Positions 32,392 to 41,400 of a stretch of DNA of 64,000 bases are shown here, one piece after another. Position 1 is the first letter of the stretch. Each line of letters begins with the position of its first letter. The DNA is from Bacillus subtilis. Lineage in GTDB: Bacteria > Pseudomonadota > Alphaproteobacteria > Rhizobiales > Rhizobiaceae. Below the pieces are notes generated by a model. It was not told where the DNA came from. It was given only the letters and a program-made list of their open reading frames with translations, and searched no databases. The stretch covers positions 744,001 through 808,000 of the forward strand of contig JAHREI010000001.1 of the NCBI GenBank assembly GCA_021733665.1. Direction: 5' to 3'. The translations under genes were made by a program, and so were the position numbers.

Positions 32392-33495
32392 TTACTCCGC
32401 CATTAGCTGTCCCTGATGGAAGAAGGCACGCAGTTTTTGCAGGTGCGGTTCAATGTTAAAACCGTTGTCTTTAATCCAGTCGTCATTGAGATAGGTGGAG
32501 CGATAACGGTCGCCGTGATCGCAGAGCAGGGTCACAACCGAACCGGTTTCTCCGCGGCGGATCATATCGGAAATTAGATGCGCACAGGCCCAGATATTGG
32601 TGCCGGTAGAGCCGCCACAGGTGCGGCCAAGAATTTCACCGATGACGCGCTGGGCGGCAAGGCTGGCTGCATCAGGCACGGCGATCATGCAATCTACGAC
32701 CTCCGGTATGAAAGACGGCTCAACGCGCGGGCGGCCAATGCCTTCGATCATCGAAGTGCAGCAAGGAATTTCCGTAACAGAACGATCCATAAAATGCTGA
32801 TGGAAGATCGATCCTGAAGGGTCAGCCACACAAAGGCGGGTGTCCAGCGCACGGTAGCGGATATAGCGCCCGAGTGTTGCGGAGGTGCCGCCGGTGCCTG
32901 CACCGGTTACAATCCAGCGCGGGTTCGGATGTTCTTCACGCTGCATCTGGCTGAAAATAGAATCGGCAATATTGTTGTTACCACGCCAGTCTGTTGCGCG
33001 TTCCGCGTAGGTAAACTGATCCATATAATAGCCGCCTGTCTCTATTGCGACCTGACGGGCAGCATCATAAACGCTCTTGGGATCATCAACGAGATGCGGG
33101 CGGCCACCGTAAAATTCAATCGCGGCGATTTTCTCTTTTGAGGTAGTACGCGGCATGACTGCTACAAAAGGCAGGTTAAGCATACGGGCGAAATAGGCCT
33201 CTGAAACAGCGGTTGAGCCACTGGAGGCCTCAACAATTGTCGTATGCGGGCCGATCTTTCCGTTACAAATGGCGAAGAGAAATAACGAGCGGGCAAGACG
33301 GTGTTTCAAACTGCCGGTCGGGTGGCTGGATTCATCTTTTAAATAGAGTGTAATGCCGTTGAATTTCGGCAGATCAACGCGGATAAGGTGTGTATCGGCA
33401 GAGCGGTTGAAGTCCGCTTCAATGATTGCGATAGCGCGATTGCGCCATTCCATATGACATTGTTCGGAATGACAGCAATGAATAATCTGACTCAT
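32392..33495 (-). CDS. cds1: PLP-dependent cysteine desulfhydrase/cysteine synthase family protein (Cds1-like)
   Basis: Fold-type II PLP enzyme, 367 aa, most like Cds1 cysteine desulfhydrases, which convert L-cysteine to pyruvate, sulfide and ammonia. The N-terminal [20 protein letters not shown] block is the Cds1 hallmark; Lys64 in [11 protein letters not shown] is the Schiff-base lysine, [10 protein letters not shown] binds the phosphate, and [19 protein letters not shown] is the second glycine loop. Odd: the first 15 residues carry C7, C8, H9, C13, H14 ([12 protein letters not shown]), a possible metal or redox patch. GAGGGGAAC precedes ATG 33495. Monocistronic between two divergent units. 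It may link to the sulfur side of the gamma-glutamyl cluster at 44-54 kb, but no shared operon. Confidence 0.82.
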   Translation of the reverse strand: MSQIIHCCHSEQCHMEWRNRAIAIIEADFNRSADTHLIRVDLPKFNGITLYLKDESSHPTGSLKHRLARSLFLFAICNGKIGPHTTIVEASSGSTAVSEAYFARMLNLPFVAVMPRTTSKEKIAAIEFYGGRPHLVDDPKSVYDAARQVAIETGGYYMDQFTYAERATDWRGNNNIADSIFSQMQREEHPNPRWIVTGAGTGGTSATLGRYIRYRALDTRLCVADPSGSIFHQHFMDRSVTEIPCCTSMIEGIGRPRVEPSFIPEVVDCMIAVPDAASLAAQRVIGEILGRTCGGSTGTNIWACAHLISDMIRRGETGSVVTLLCDHGDRYRSTYLNDDWIKDNGFNIEPHLQKLRAFFHQGQLMAE

Positions 33496-33909
33496 ATGTT
33501 CCCCTCTGTCGTAAACAGACTAACTGAATAGGCTGTCGCATATTTTTGCACATTCTTGTGTGCTTTTAAAAAAATCTTTTATTCCTGATGCAGGATTTGG
33601 ATTGTTTTACCCTTCGTCCTGCTCCCCGCTGGAGTAAACTCTGTAAAACTAAAGCACTGTTTATCTTGCGAAAAGTGAAAATCCGCAAAGCAGTGCAGTT
33701 TCCCCAGCCGCATATGTGCCTCGAGGAATTTATGAAATGAGCTGTTTTCCATTTTGGTGGTTGACAGCCTTAACTGACGGTGACAGGTTATTTGAAAAAT
33801 GAATAAACGGCAATACTTCATCCGTAAAGTAACTATATCTCGCCGGACAGTGTGATCTGTCTGTTACCTGATTGAACTGCTTATGTTGAAGCAATGTCTG
33901 GGGAACGTA
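33496..33909. other. 414-base divergent promoter region
   Basis: Separates cds1 (minus) and the CMD-protein operon (plus). Seen: an A/T-rich run at 33540-33590, a long imperfect stem with GCACTG (33653-33658) and CAGTGC (33692-33697) plus TTGCG / CGCAA inside it, and a TTGACA hexamer (33761-33766) on the plus strand with no well-spaced -10 box. No ORF is convincing; a frame on the minus strand at 33579-33821 lacks a ribosome site. Confidence 0.5.
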
Positions 33910-34413
33910 ATGAAACAATCTGCTTTGGAAGCCGTGAGCCTTTGGCTCGCCGGTAATGTTGAAGATGTGCCGCCTTTTGAGGCGCTCGCTGCCCGTCAGG
34001 ATGTGTTTGTCATGACACGTCAGGCGCAGGATGCGGTGCTGACGCCTGCTGATGCCGGTGCGTGGCCGCATGCATTGCGTGCCGCTTTTGCCGCCCGTAT
34101 CGCTGCGGCAAATGACAATCCTTATCTCGGCGCGCTTTATGGTCAGGCTGCTGCTGGTTCAGACTATGCTGATCTCGCGCAGGCCGGTTTTGTGCCAGCC
34201 GATGCTGTGCAGCAAAAAGTCGTGGCCTTTATGGATAAGGTTGCCAACAAGACCAAAGATGTCAGTGCAGATGATATCGCTGTCTTGCAGCAGGCCGGTA
34301 TTGCCGATGCTGATATTGTGCGCCTGTGCGAACTGAATGCTTTTCTTGCCTATCAAATCCGCGTGGCGTCCGGCCTCGCATCTTTGGCTGAAGCTGACGG
34401 GGAGCAGAACTGA
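33910..34413 (+). CDS. CMD-domain protein (Avi_7170-type)
   Basis: 167 aa, alpha-helical carboxymuconolactone-decarboxylase/AhpD-like fold without the catalytic CxxC: only one Cys, in VRLCELNAFLAYQIRVASGL. ATG 33910 follows GGGGAACGTA; the frame opening at 33883 has no such site. From memory it matches the CMD protein family that always sits beside the Avi_7169-type alkylhydroperoxidase, and here that gene follows with a one-base stop/start overlap (TGATG at 34411-34415). It probably pairs with that protein, perhaps as a non-redox partner subunit. Function not established. Confidence 0.8.
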   Translation: MKQSALEAVSLWLAGNVEDVPPFEALAARQDVFVMTRQAQDAVLTPADAGAWPHALRAAFAARIAAANDNPYLGALYGQAAAGSDYADLAQAGFVPADAVQQKVVAFMDKVANKTKDVSADDIAVLQQAGIADADIVRLCELNAFLAYQIRVASGLASLAEADGEQN

Positions 34414-34985
34414 TGAGCGAGATCATTCACAAATTCACCAAAACTGTTCCTGAATGGCAACCGCGTGTGAAGCCGGTTGTGTTGGCAGAAGCCACACCCG
34501 AGCAGCTGGATGCGCTGAAGGTGACACCATCCAACACCAAAGTATCTGATTATGTGCTTGTACTGGCGCATGATCCGGAAAGTCTCAATGTGCGTTCACC
34601 GCTGTTTAACACGGTGATGTATGGCAAAGGCGGTCTGGGGCGTGCAGAGCGTGAGCTTGGTGCATTGGGTGCATCGGTGGTCAATCGCTGTATCTATTGT
34701 GCAGCCGTGCATGCCCAACGCCATGCGCAGCTCAGTCGTGATGAGAGCGTAACCGACAAGCTGTTCCTTGATGGCGAGAAGGCGAAACTTGATCCTAAAA
34801 ATCAGGCGATTTTTGATTTTGCACTGAAGCTGTCGCAGTTTCCGCCGCAGACAAATGCAGATGATGCACGCCGTTTGCAGGAGCAGGGGCTGAACAAGGA
34901 AGAGGCCGTTGATCTGGTGCTGTCCACAGCCATGTTCGGCTGGGCAAACCGCCTGATGCATGTGCTGGGCGATCCCGTCAAATAA
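34413..34985 (+). CDS. alkylhydroperoxidase-domain protein (Avi_7169-type)
   Basis: 190 aa AhpD/CMD-fold protein with the redox motif NRCIYCAAVHAQRHAQL (CxxC followed by His), the peroxidatic pair that in AhpD reduces hydroperoxides. Preceding RAERELGALGASVV and later FDFALKLSQFPPQTNADD are characteristic of the uncharacterised Avi_7169 family (from memory). Start overlaps the upstream gene by one base, so they are co-translated. Downstream lie a LysR gene, flavin monooxygenase, peptide-type importer and hydrolase: the pair may protect against or process peroxide or flavin-derived products. Confidence 0.85.
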   Translation: MSEIIHKFTKTVPEWQPRVKPVVLAEATPEQLDALKVTPSNTKVSDYVLVLAHDPESLNVRSPLFNTVMYGKGGLGRAERELGALGASVVNRCIYCAAVHAQRHAQLSRDESVTDKLFLDGEKAKLDPKNQAIFDFALKLSQFPPQTNADDARRLQEQGLNKEEAVDLVLSTAMFGWANRLMHVLGDPVK

Positions 34986-35017
34986 CCATCTGATATTGTT
35001 TTATCCGGGCATTTTCG

Positions 35018-35035
35018 CTGCCGCTTAACCGGCAG
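35018..35035 (+). other. small inverted repeat before LysR gene
   Basis: CTGCCG (35018-35023) and CGGCAG (35030-35035), loop CTTAAC, directly before the GGGAG ribosome site of the LysR gene. Too short for a sure terminator; could affect translation or be an operator half. Confidence 0.3.
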
Positions 35036-35048
35036 ACAGGGAGAAAAT

Positions 35049-36035
35049 ATGCGCAATTTAAAGGCGCTGGAAGCCTATCTGGAAGTTGCGACTTTAGGCA
35101 GCGTCACCGCCGCTGCCAAACGGCTGCAATTGTCCCAGCCTTCCGTCAGCCGGATTATTCAGGATCTGGAGCGCGATCTCGGACAAAAATTGTTTGTCCG
35201 TGTTGGCCAGCGCTTGGCACTCACACAGGAAGGCATGCTCTTGCGTGATGATGTGGAGCGGGCATTGGCCGGTGTTGCCGAGGTTTGGGAGCGCGCGCAG
35301 GAGGTGGCCAATCTCAGGACACGGCCGGTGCGCATTGCCTGTATCTCGGCGCTGGCTTTTGGTCTTGTGCCGCACGCATGGGCGTCGCTCAGTCATTCTG
35401 TCGGAGTCGAAGGCGCAAGACGCATTGCTATTCAGACGGATACACCGGAACGGGTACGCAGTTCAGTGCTCTCGAACGATGCGGACATCGGCGCGACAAG
35501 TCTGCCATTGCAGCATCGCGATCAGACAACCCACTGGTTCGGCAGTGCGCCCTGCGTTCTGGCTGTGCGGGCTGATGATCCTCTGGCGAAAGAGCAGGGG
35601 CCAATTCCGCTCTCGGCAATCAAAAGCCGTACTTTGGTGGAAATGTCCAACCGTCGCGGCCTGCCTGCCCGTATCCGCCAGACTTTGAAAAACAATCATA
35701 TCGAGACCGGCGGGCTGATCCGCACCAACTCAACCATGAATGCGCTGGCGCTGATCCGCGCCGGTGCGGGTGGTCCTGCGGGAACCGTCGGCGTGGTTGA
35801 ACCGGTCACCTCTGCCGGTACACCGCTGGACGGCATTGTTACTTTGCCGCTGGAGCTGGATATTCCTTATAGTTTCGGTGTGATCAGTCACAATGCCATG
35901 CAGCTAAGCGAGACAGCTGCAGAACTGATCACCGCGCTGGAACAGGCCGCCCATCTCCTGGTGCCGGGTTTCAAACTTCACACGCCTGATGAACATCAAT
36001 CGCTGATTACCCAGCTTGCATTGCTGGAGGACTGA
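35049..36035 (+). CDS. LysR family transcriptional regulator (in operon)
   Basis: 328 aa. N-terminal helix-turn-helix LKALEAYLEVATLGSVTAAAKRLQLSQ / PSVSRIIQDLERDLGQKLF, then a periplasmic-binding-type effector domain. CAGGGAGAAAAT precedes ATG 35049. It is unusual in lying inside the operon, same strand, 63 bases after the AhpD-like gene and two bases before the monooxygenase start, rather than divergent. The regulator would therefore be expressed with the genes it presumably controls, giving feedback. Effector unknown. Confidence 0.9.
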   Translation: MRNLKALEAYLEVATLGSVTAAAKRLQLSQPSVSRIIQDLERDLGQKLFVRVGQRLALTQEGMLLRDDVERALAGVAEVWERAQEVANLRTRPVRIACISALAFGLVPHAWASLSHSVGVEGARRIAIQTDTPERVRSSVLSNDADIGATSLPLQHRDQTTHWFGSAPCVLAVRADDPLAKEQGPIPLSAIKSRTLVEMSNRRGLPARIRQTLKNNHIETGGLIRTNSTMNALALIRAGAGGPAGTVGVVEPVTSAGTPLDGIVTLPLELDIPYSFGVISHNAMQLSETAAELITALEQAAHLLVPGFKLHTPDEHQSLITQLALLED

Positions 36036-36037
36036 CC

Positions 36038-37495
36038 ATGACAAAATTTCCCTCATCGCTTGAAGAACTCAACAGCCTCGTTGCCCGTGATCTGGATTAT
36101 CTGACATTACCGGCCAAGGAATGGGTGCCGCTGAAACAGATTGGTGGCGAAACATTGCTGGATGTGGCCATTATCGGTGGCGGTATGGCCGGTCTGTCGG
36201 CTGCGGCATCGTTGAAACATCTTGGTATCCGCACGGTCATTTTTGATGCACGACCTCATGGTTTTGAAGGCCCTTGGGCAACAACAGCGCGCATGGAAAC
36301 TCTGCGCTCGCCAAAGAGCCTGACAGGGCCGGCGATTGGTATTCCGTCACTGACTTTCCGTGCATGGTTTACTGCGCAATTCGGTGAAGCCGAATGGGAT
36401 GCGCTCGATAAAATTCCGCGTCTGCAATGGATGGATTATCTGCGCTGGTATCGCGATGTTCTCAATATTGATCTGCGCAATGATCATCGTATTACACTGA
36501 TCAAGCCGGAAGCTGACCATACAGTACTGGAGCTGGAAACCCCGCAAGGCACCCAGACTATCCGTGCGCGTCACGTGGTGCTGGCAACCGGACGCGATGG
36601 TCTCGGCGGGCCTTATGTGCCGGAGATTATCCGCACTCTACCAAAGCAGTTCTGGGCACATTCGTCGGATGAAAATGATTACAGTGTGCTGAAGGGCAAA
36701 TCGGTTGCCGTCATCGGTGCCGGTGCATCGGCGATGGACAGTGCGGCAACGGCTTTGGAAGCGGGTGCTGCGCGTGTTGATCTGCTGATCCGCCGCAAGG
36801 ATATTCCGCGTATTAACCGTGGCAAGGGTATGGGTAATCCGGGTTCTGTCTATGGTATGCAAAATCTCGACGGCCGCACCAAACTGGCAATCTACAGCTA
36901 TATCGGTGCGGAACAGGTGCCGCCGCCGCGTGCCAGTGTGCTGCGCGTCAGCCGCCATAAGAATGCATTTTTTCAGCTCGGCGCTTCCCTTGAGAGCATC
37001 GTTGTGAAGGGTGACAAGATCGAGATCATCACGCCACAGGGGCGCAGACAATTCGACTTTCTGATCGCTTCTACCGGTTTTCAGATTGACTGGCGCCAGA
37101 AAGCCTTCCTGTCGGAAATCGCCAGCAAAGCCCGCACATGGGAAGAACGTCTGGCACCGCTGACCGGCAATGAGGATCGCTCATTGACTGAGGCACCGGA
37201 TCTCGGACCCTCTTTTGAATTCCTGCCAAAAGCGGGCGTGGAGGCAGAGGGTCTGTCCCGCATTCATTGCTTCTGCTATCCGGCCATGATGTCTCATGGC
37301 GGTGTATCCGGTGATATTCCGTCGATCAGTGAGGGCGCAGCCCGTCTGTCAACGGGCATTGCTGCTACGCTGTATCATGAAGATATCGACCAGCATTTTG
37401 CCAATGCCAAGAGCTATTCAGAGCCGGAAGTCTTCGGTGATGAATGGGTTGAAGCGAATAATTATGACCAGACTGATCTTGAGGCGCTGGTATGA
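36038..37495 (+). CDS. flavin-dependent monooxygenase/NAD(P)-binding oxidoreductase
   Basis: 485 aa FAD/NAD(P) enzyme of the Baeyer-Villiger/flavin-containing monooxygenase superfamily. FAD-binding Rossmann motif DVAIIGGGMAGLSAAASL at residues 42-59, second GxGxxG VAVIGAGASAMDSAA near 225 for NAD(P)H. The BVMO fingerprint FxGxxxHxxxW is approximated by LPKQFWAHSSDENDYSVL. Internal hint: WATTARMETLRSPKSLTGPA near 85-105 is shared by a small group of uncharacterised proteins. No signal peptide. Coupled to LysR (two-base gap) and to the importer (ATGA overlap at 37492). It probably oxidises the imported compound. Confidence 0.82.
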   Translation: MTKFPSSLEELNSLVARDLDYLTLPAKEWVPLKQIGGETLLDVAIIGGGMAGLSAAASLKHLGIRTVIFDARPHGFEGPWATTARMETLRSPKSLTGPAIGIPSLTFRAWFTAQFGEAEWDALDKIPRLQWMDYLRWYRDVLNIDLRNDHRITLIKPEADHTVLELETPQGTQTIRARHVVLATGRDGLGGPYVPEIIRTLPKQFWAHSSDENDYSVLKGKSVAVIGAGASAMDSAATALEAGAARVDLLIRRKDIPRINRGKGMGNPGSVYGMQNLDGRTKLAIYSYIGAEQVPPPRASVLRVSRHKNAFFQLGASLESIVVKGDKIEIITPQGRRQFDFLIASTGFQIDWRQKAFLSEIASKARTWEERLAPLTGNEDRSLTEAPDLGPSFEFLPKAGVEAEGLSRIHCFCYPAMMSHGGVSGDIPSISEGAARLSTGIAATLYHEDIDQHFANAKSYSEPEVFGDEWVEANNYDQTDLEALV

Positions 37496-38472
37496 ATTTC
37501 ACTGTCTGGCTCATCAAACGATTAGCTCAGGCGGCGGTCGTTCTGCTGATTATGTCGGTCATCGTGTTTCTCGGCCTGCATATGATCGGCAATCCGGCAG
37601 ATATTCTGCTGGCACCCGATGCAACGCAGGTCGACCGCGCAGAGCTGATTGAACGCCTCGGCCTCGATCTGCCGGTCTGGCAGCAATATTGGCTGTTCTT
37701 GAAAAGTGCTTTGCAAGGCGATCTGGGCAATAGCTTTGTCTATAATACGCCTGCGGTGACGCTGATCCTGCAACGCCTGCCGGCAACGCTGGAACTGGCC
37801 GTACTGGCGATGATCTTTGCAGTATTCATCGGTATTCCGCTCGGTCTTTTTGCTGGACTTAAACCGGAAAACCCGTTTGCCAAGCTGATCACCACCGGCA
37901 GTATTCTGGGTTTTTCCCTGCCGACTTTCTGGGTTGGCTTGCTGCTGATTATGACTTTCAGCGTGTCACTCGGGCTGTTGCCTGCCAGCGGGCGCGGTAC
38001 AACCGTGCGTCTCTTTGGCGTGGAATGGTCATTCCTGACCCTTGATGGTCTGCGTCATATGCTGCTGCCTGCAATCAATCTGGCGATGTTTAAAGTCTCG
38101 CTGGTTGTGCGTCTTACCAATGCCGGTGTACGTGAGGTGAAATCACTGGATTATGTACGCTTTGCCCGTGCCAAAGGCCTGTCGCCTTTGCGTGTTGTGC
38201 GCCGTCATATCCTGCGCAATGTCATGATCCCGCTGGTCACTGTGCTTGGTATTGAATTCGGTTCGACTGTCGCTTTCGCAGTGGTAACCGAGAATATTTT
38301 CTCATGGCCGGGTGCCGGTAAGCTTATCCTCGACAGTATCAATGCGCTCGACCGCCCTGTGGTTGTTGCCTATCTGATGGTGGTTGTGACGCTGTTTGTG
38401 ACGATCAATCTGATCGTGGATATTCTGTATCGTGTGCTTGATCCGCGTGTCAGAACGGAGGCGGCCGCATGA
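37492..38472 (+). CDS. peptide/nickel-type ABC transporter permease (DppB-like)
   Basis: 326 aa, six membrane helices, with the N-terminal ...FLGLHMIGNPADILL segment of the DppB/OppB group and EAA loop VRFARAKGLSPLRVVRRHIL. Its ATG overlaps the monooxygenase stop (ATGA). It is followed by ATGA-linked DppC, DppD, DppF and receptor genes, a complete family 5 importer. This family takes up peptides, opines, glutathione and other amphipathic solutes, so the ligand is not evident. Confidence 0.93.
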   Translation: MNFTVWLIKRLAQAAVVLLIMSVIVFLGLHMIGNPADILLAPDATQVDRAELIERLGLDLPVWQQYWLFLKSALQGDLGNSFVYNTPAVTLILQRLPATLELAVLAMIFAVFIGIPLGLFAGLKPENPFAKLITTGSILGFSLPTFWVGLLLIMTFSVSLGLLPASGRGTTVRLFGVEWSFLTLDGLRHMLLPAINLAMFKVSLVVRLTNAGVREVKSLDYVRFARAKGLSPLRVVRRHILRNVMIPLVTVLGIEFGSTVAFAVVTENIFSWPGAGKLILDSINALDRPVVVAYLMVVVTLFVTINLIVDILYRVLDPRVRTEAAA

Positions 38473-39368
38473 CCATGTCTCTCACCAAACCACCACGCTC
38501 TCCAATCGCGGAAAATATCCGCATGTTCCTGCGCTCGCCGCTTGCCGTTTTCGGGCTGGCTTTGTGTGTGCTGATTGCAGCCGCCGCTATTTTCGCGCCG
38601 CTGATCGCACCGCAGAACCCCTATGACATGATGGCGATTGACGTGATGGACGCACGTCTGGCACCGGGTGAAACCAATATGACGGATGGTTATACCTATC
38701 TGCTCGGAACTGACGGGCAGGGGCGCGATCTGTTCTCGGCTATTCTCTACGGCCTGCGCACCAGTCTGGTTGTCGGCATTGGTTCCGCTACTATTGCCGG
38801 TGTGATCGGCATCGTGCTCGGGCTGGTTGCGGCCTATGCAGGCGGCAAAACCGATGCACTTTTGATGCGTCTGGTTGATCTGGTGATGTCGCTGCCGTCT
38901 ATTCTTGTGGCACTCTTGATGCTGGCTTTCTTTGGTCGCGGTGTTGGTAATGTGGTGATCACACTGGTGCTGCTGGAATGGGCCTATTATGCCCGTACTG
39001 CTCGAGGTCAGGCGCTGGTGGAAAGCCGTCGTGACTATGTGGAATCTGCCCGCGGGCTTGGGCTGTCACCGCTCAGAATTCTGCTTGGCCATATTCTGCC
39101 GAATTGCATGCCGCCACTGATCGTCATCGGAACATTGCAGATCGCTCGTGCTATTACATTGGAGGCTACACTGAGCTTTCTCGGTCTCGGTGTGCCGGTG
39201 ACAGAGCCTTCGCTCGGCCTGCTGGTGTCCAATGGTTTCCAATATATGCTGTCGGGTGATTACTGGATCAGTTTCTTTCCGGGGCTGGCTTTGCTGATTT
39301 CGATCGTGGCTATCAACCTCGTGGCCGACCGCCTGCGTGATGTGTTTAATCCGAGGGCTTTATCATGA
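38469..39368 (+). CDS. peptide/nickel-type ABC transporter permease (DppC-like)
   Basis: 299 aa. Cytoplasmic N-terminus then LAVFGLALCVLIAAAAIFAPLIAP; HLLGTDxxGRD motif appears as YLLGTDGQGRDLFSAI; EAA loop VESARGLGLSPLRILLGHILP. The start overlaps DppB by ATGA and the stop overlaps DppD by ATGA. Forms the transmembrane pore with the preceding protein. Confidence 0.93.
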   Translation: MTMSLTKPPRSPIAENIRMFLRSPLAVFGLALCVLIAAAAIFAPLIAPQNPYDMMAIDVMDARLAPGETNMTDGYTYLLGTDGQGRDLFSAILYGLRTSLVVGIGSATIAGVIGIVLGLVAAYAGGKTDALLMRLVDLVMSLPSILVALLMLAFFGRGVGNVVITLVLLEWAYYARTARGQALVESRRDYVESARGLGLSPLRILLGHILPNCMPPLIVIGTLQIARAITLEATLSFLGLGVPVTEPSLGLLVSNGFQYMLSGDYWISFFPGLALLISIVAINLVADRLRDVFNPRALS

Positions 39369-40357
39369 GTGAATTGCTGCTGGATGTCCGCAATCTCTGC
39401 ACGAGATTTTACACCGATGCCGGTGTGCTACATGCGGTTGAGGATGTATCTTTTACGCTGCGTGCAGGGCAGACTATGGGGTTGGTCGGTGAATCCGGCT
39501 CCGGTAAATCGGTGACAGGTTTTTCGATTTTGGGGCTGATCGACCGGCCGGGTCGTATCGTGTCCGGGGAGGTGCTGTTCAAAGGACAGGATATCACCAA
39601 ACTGTCCAAGAAACAGCTGCGCCATTTGCAGGGCAACCGTATTGCAATGGTGTTTCAAGACCCGATGATGACGCTCAATCCGGTGCTGCGCATTTCCGAG
39701 CAGATGATTGAAGCACTGCAAGCGCATGAGAAAATCTCCTATGCCGATGCCCGCATCCGTGCCCGTGATGTGCTGGGCGCAACCGGTGTGCCAAGTCCTG
39801 AAAGCCGCTTAGATGCCTATCCGCATCAATTATCCGGCGGTATGCGCCAGCGTGTGGCACTGGCAATCGCCATGCTCAACAAACCGGATCTGATTATTGC
39901 CGATGAGCCGACCACAGCGCTTGATGTGTCGATCCAGTCACAAATTTTGGCGGAAGTGCAGGGACTGGTCAAAGCCACCAATATGGCACTGATCTGGATT
40001 ACTCATGACCTGTCAGTGGTGGCCGGTATCGCCGACACTTTGTCGGTGATGTATGCCGGACGTATTGTCGAAACCGGTCATGTCGGTGCCGTGCTTGATC
40101 AGCCACGCCATCCATATACTGCAGGATTGATCGGTAGCCTGCCCGGCAATGCGGAACCGGGCACCCGCTTGCAGCAAATTCCGGGGCTGGCACCGAATAT
40201 GTTCCATCCGCCTAAAGGCTGTGCTTTTGCCGCACGTTGTGGCTCGGCAACAGATGCCTGTCAGGTGCAGCCGGAATTTACCGGCACAGAGGATCATCGC
40301 TATCGCTGCTTCCATCCGGTTACGCTGAATAGCACTATGCAGGAGCTGCGGCCATGA
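39365..40357 (+). CDS. peptide-type ABC transporter ATP-binding protein (DppD-like)
   Basis: 330 aa ATPase: Walker [19 protein letters not shown]-loop [12 protein letters not shown], signature [16 protein letters not shown], Walker [17 protein letters not shown], switch [14 protein letters not shown], and the C-terminal oligopeptide extension with four cysteines ([11 protein letters not shown] ... [10 protein letters not shown] ... RCFHP), the 4Fe-4S-type site seen in Opp/Dpp ATPases. ATGA overlaps on both sides. Confidence 0.94.
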   Translation: MSELLLDVRNLCTRFYTDAGVLHAVEDVSFTLRAGQTMGLVGESGSGKSVTGFSILGLIDRPGRIVSGEVLFKGQDITKLSKKQLRHLQGNRIAMVFQDPMMTLNPVLRISEQMIEALQAHEKISYADARIRARDVLGATGVPSPESRLDAYPHQLSGGMRQRVALAIAMLNKPDLIIADEPTTALDVSIQSQILAEVQGLVKATNMALIWITHDLSVVAGIADTLSVMYAGRIVETGHVGAVLDQPRHPYTAGLIGSLPGNAEPGTRLQQIPGLAPNMFHPPKGCAFAARCGSATDACQVQPEFTGTEDHRYRCFHPVTLNSTMQELRP

Positions 40358-41400
40358 CCAGTAAAAATCATGATATTTCGGCTCAGCAGCAGCCAATTGT
40401 TCTGCAAATGCAGAATATTGAAAAGCGCTTTGGCGGCGGCGGTTCTGCTCTAACGGAGCGTATGGGGCTGTCACGTCCGCGTCCGGTTGTGCATGCGCTG
40501 GATGGTGTGAACCTGACAATCCGCGCCGGTGAGTTTGTTGGTCTGGTCGGAGAATCCGGCTCCGGCAAGTCCACGCTCGGTCGTATTGCAGCCGGTTTGA
40601 TGGCACCAAGCAGCGGCGATGTTAAGGTCTATGATAAAGCACCGTCCCGCGAGAATAAAACGCATCTTGATGTGCAGATGATCTTTCAGGATCCGCAAGC
40701 CAGCCTTAATCCACGCAAGCGTATTGATAAGGCTGTTGGCGAAGCCCCGCTGATTCATGGTCTGGCGAACCGCGCAGGCCTTGATGAATATGTCAGTGCG
40801 CAGCTGCGCCGTGTCGGGCTTGATCCGGCAATCCGCACCCGTTTTCCGCACCAGTTTTCGGGTGGTCAGCGACAGCGCATCAGTATTGCCCGTGCTCTGG
40901 CACTTAATCCGCGTTTTCTGGTTTGTGATGAATCCATTGCTGCGCTGGACGTTTCCATTCAGGCGCAAATCCTCAACCTGTTTATGGATCTGCGCGAAGA
41001 GCTTGATCTGACCTATCTGTTTATCAGTCATGATCTGCGAGCTGTTCGTCATGTCTGCGACCGCGTGCTGATCATGTATCTGGGCAGAGTGGTGGAAGAT
41101 GCGCCGGCGAAGGAATTTTTTGCCCGTCCGAACCATCCTTATACGAAAATGCTGCTGTCTGAAGTGCCGGATCTCTCGCAGCGCGGCAAAGCCTATTCAG
41201 CGATTAAAGGGGAGATTCCAAGCCCGATTAATCCGCCGAAGGGCTGCCATTTTCATCCGCGCTGTCCGCTTGCTTTCGACAAATGCCGCCTTGAACGCCC
41301 TGCATTGAAGCAGGTCGGTGAGCATCATTTAAGCGCGTGTCACCTCAACGATAACCCTTCATTTATTGATAAAGCCGCCCCAGTGGAGTTAACCGTATGA
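40354..41400 (+). CDS. peptide-type ABC transporter ATP-binding protein (DppF-like)
   Basis: 348 aa second ATPase. Walker [19 protein letters not shown]-loop MIFQDPQASLNPRK, signature FSGGQRQRISIARAL, Walker B FLVCDESIAALDVS, where Ser/Ile replace the usual Pro-Val/Thr (DEPVSALD), an oddity, switch ISHDLRAVRHVCD, C-terminal cysteine block PPKGCHFHPRCPLAFDKC. Linked by ATGA to DppD before and to the receptor gene after. Confidence 0.93.
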   Translation: MTSKNHDISAQQQPIVLQMQNIEKRFGGGGSALTERMGLSRPRPVVHALDGVNLTIRAGEFVGLVGESGSGKSTLGRIAAGLMAPSSGDVKVYDKAPSRENKTHLDVQMIFQDPQASLNPRKRIDKAVGEAPLIHGLANRAGLDEYVSAQLRRVGLDPAIRTRFPHQFSGGQRQRISIARALALNPRFLVCDESIAALDVSIQAQILNLFMDLREELDLTYLFISHDLRAVRHVCDRVLIMYLGRVVEDAPAKEFFARPNHPYTKMLLSEVPDLSQRGKAYSAIKGEIPSPINPPKGCHFHPRCPLAFDKCRLERPALKQVGEHHLSACHLNDNPSFIDKAAPVELTV

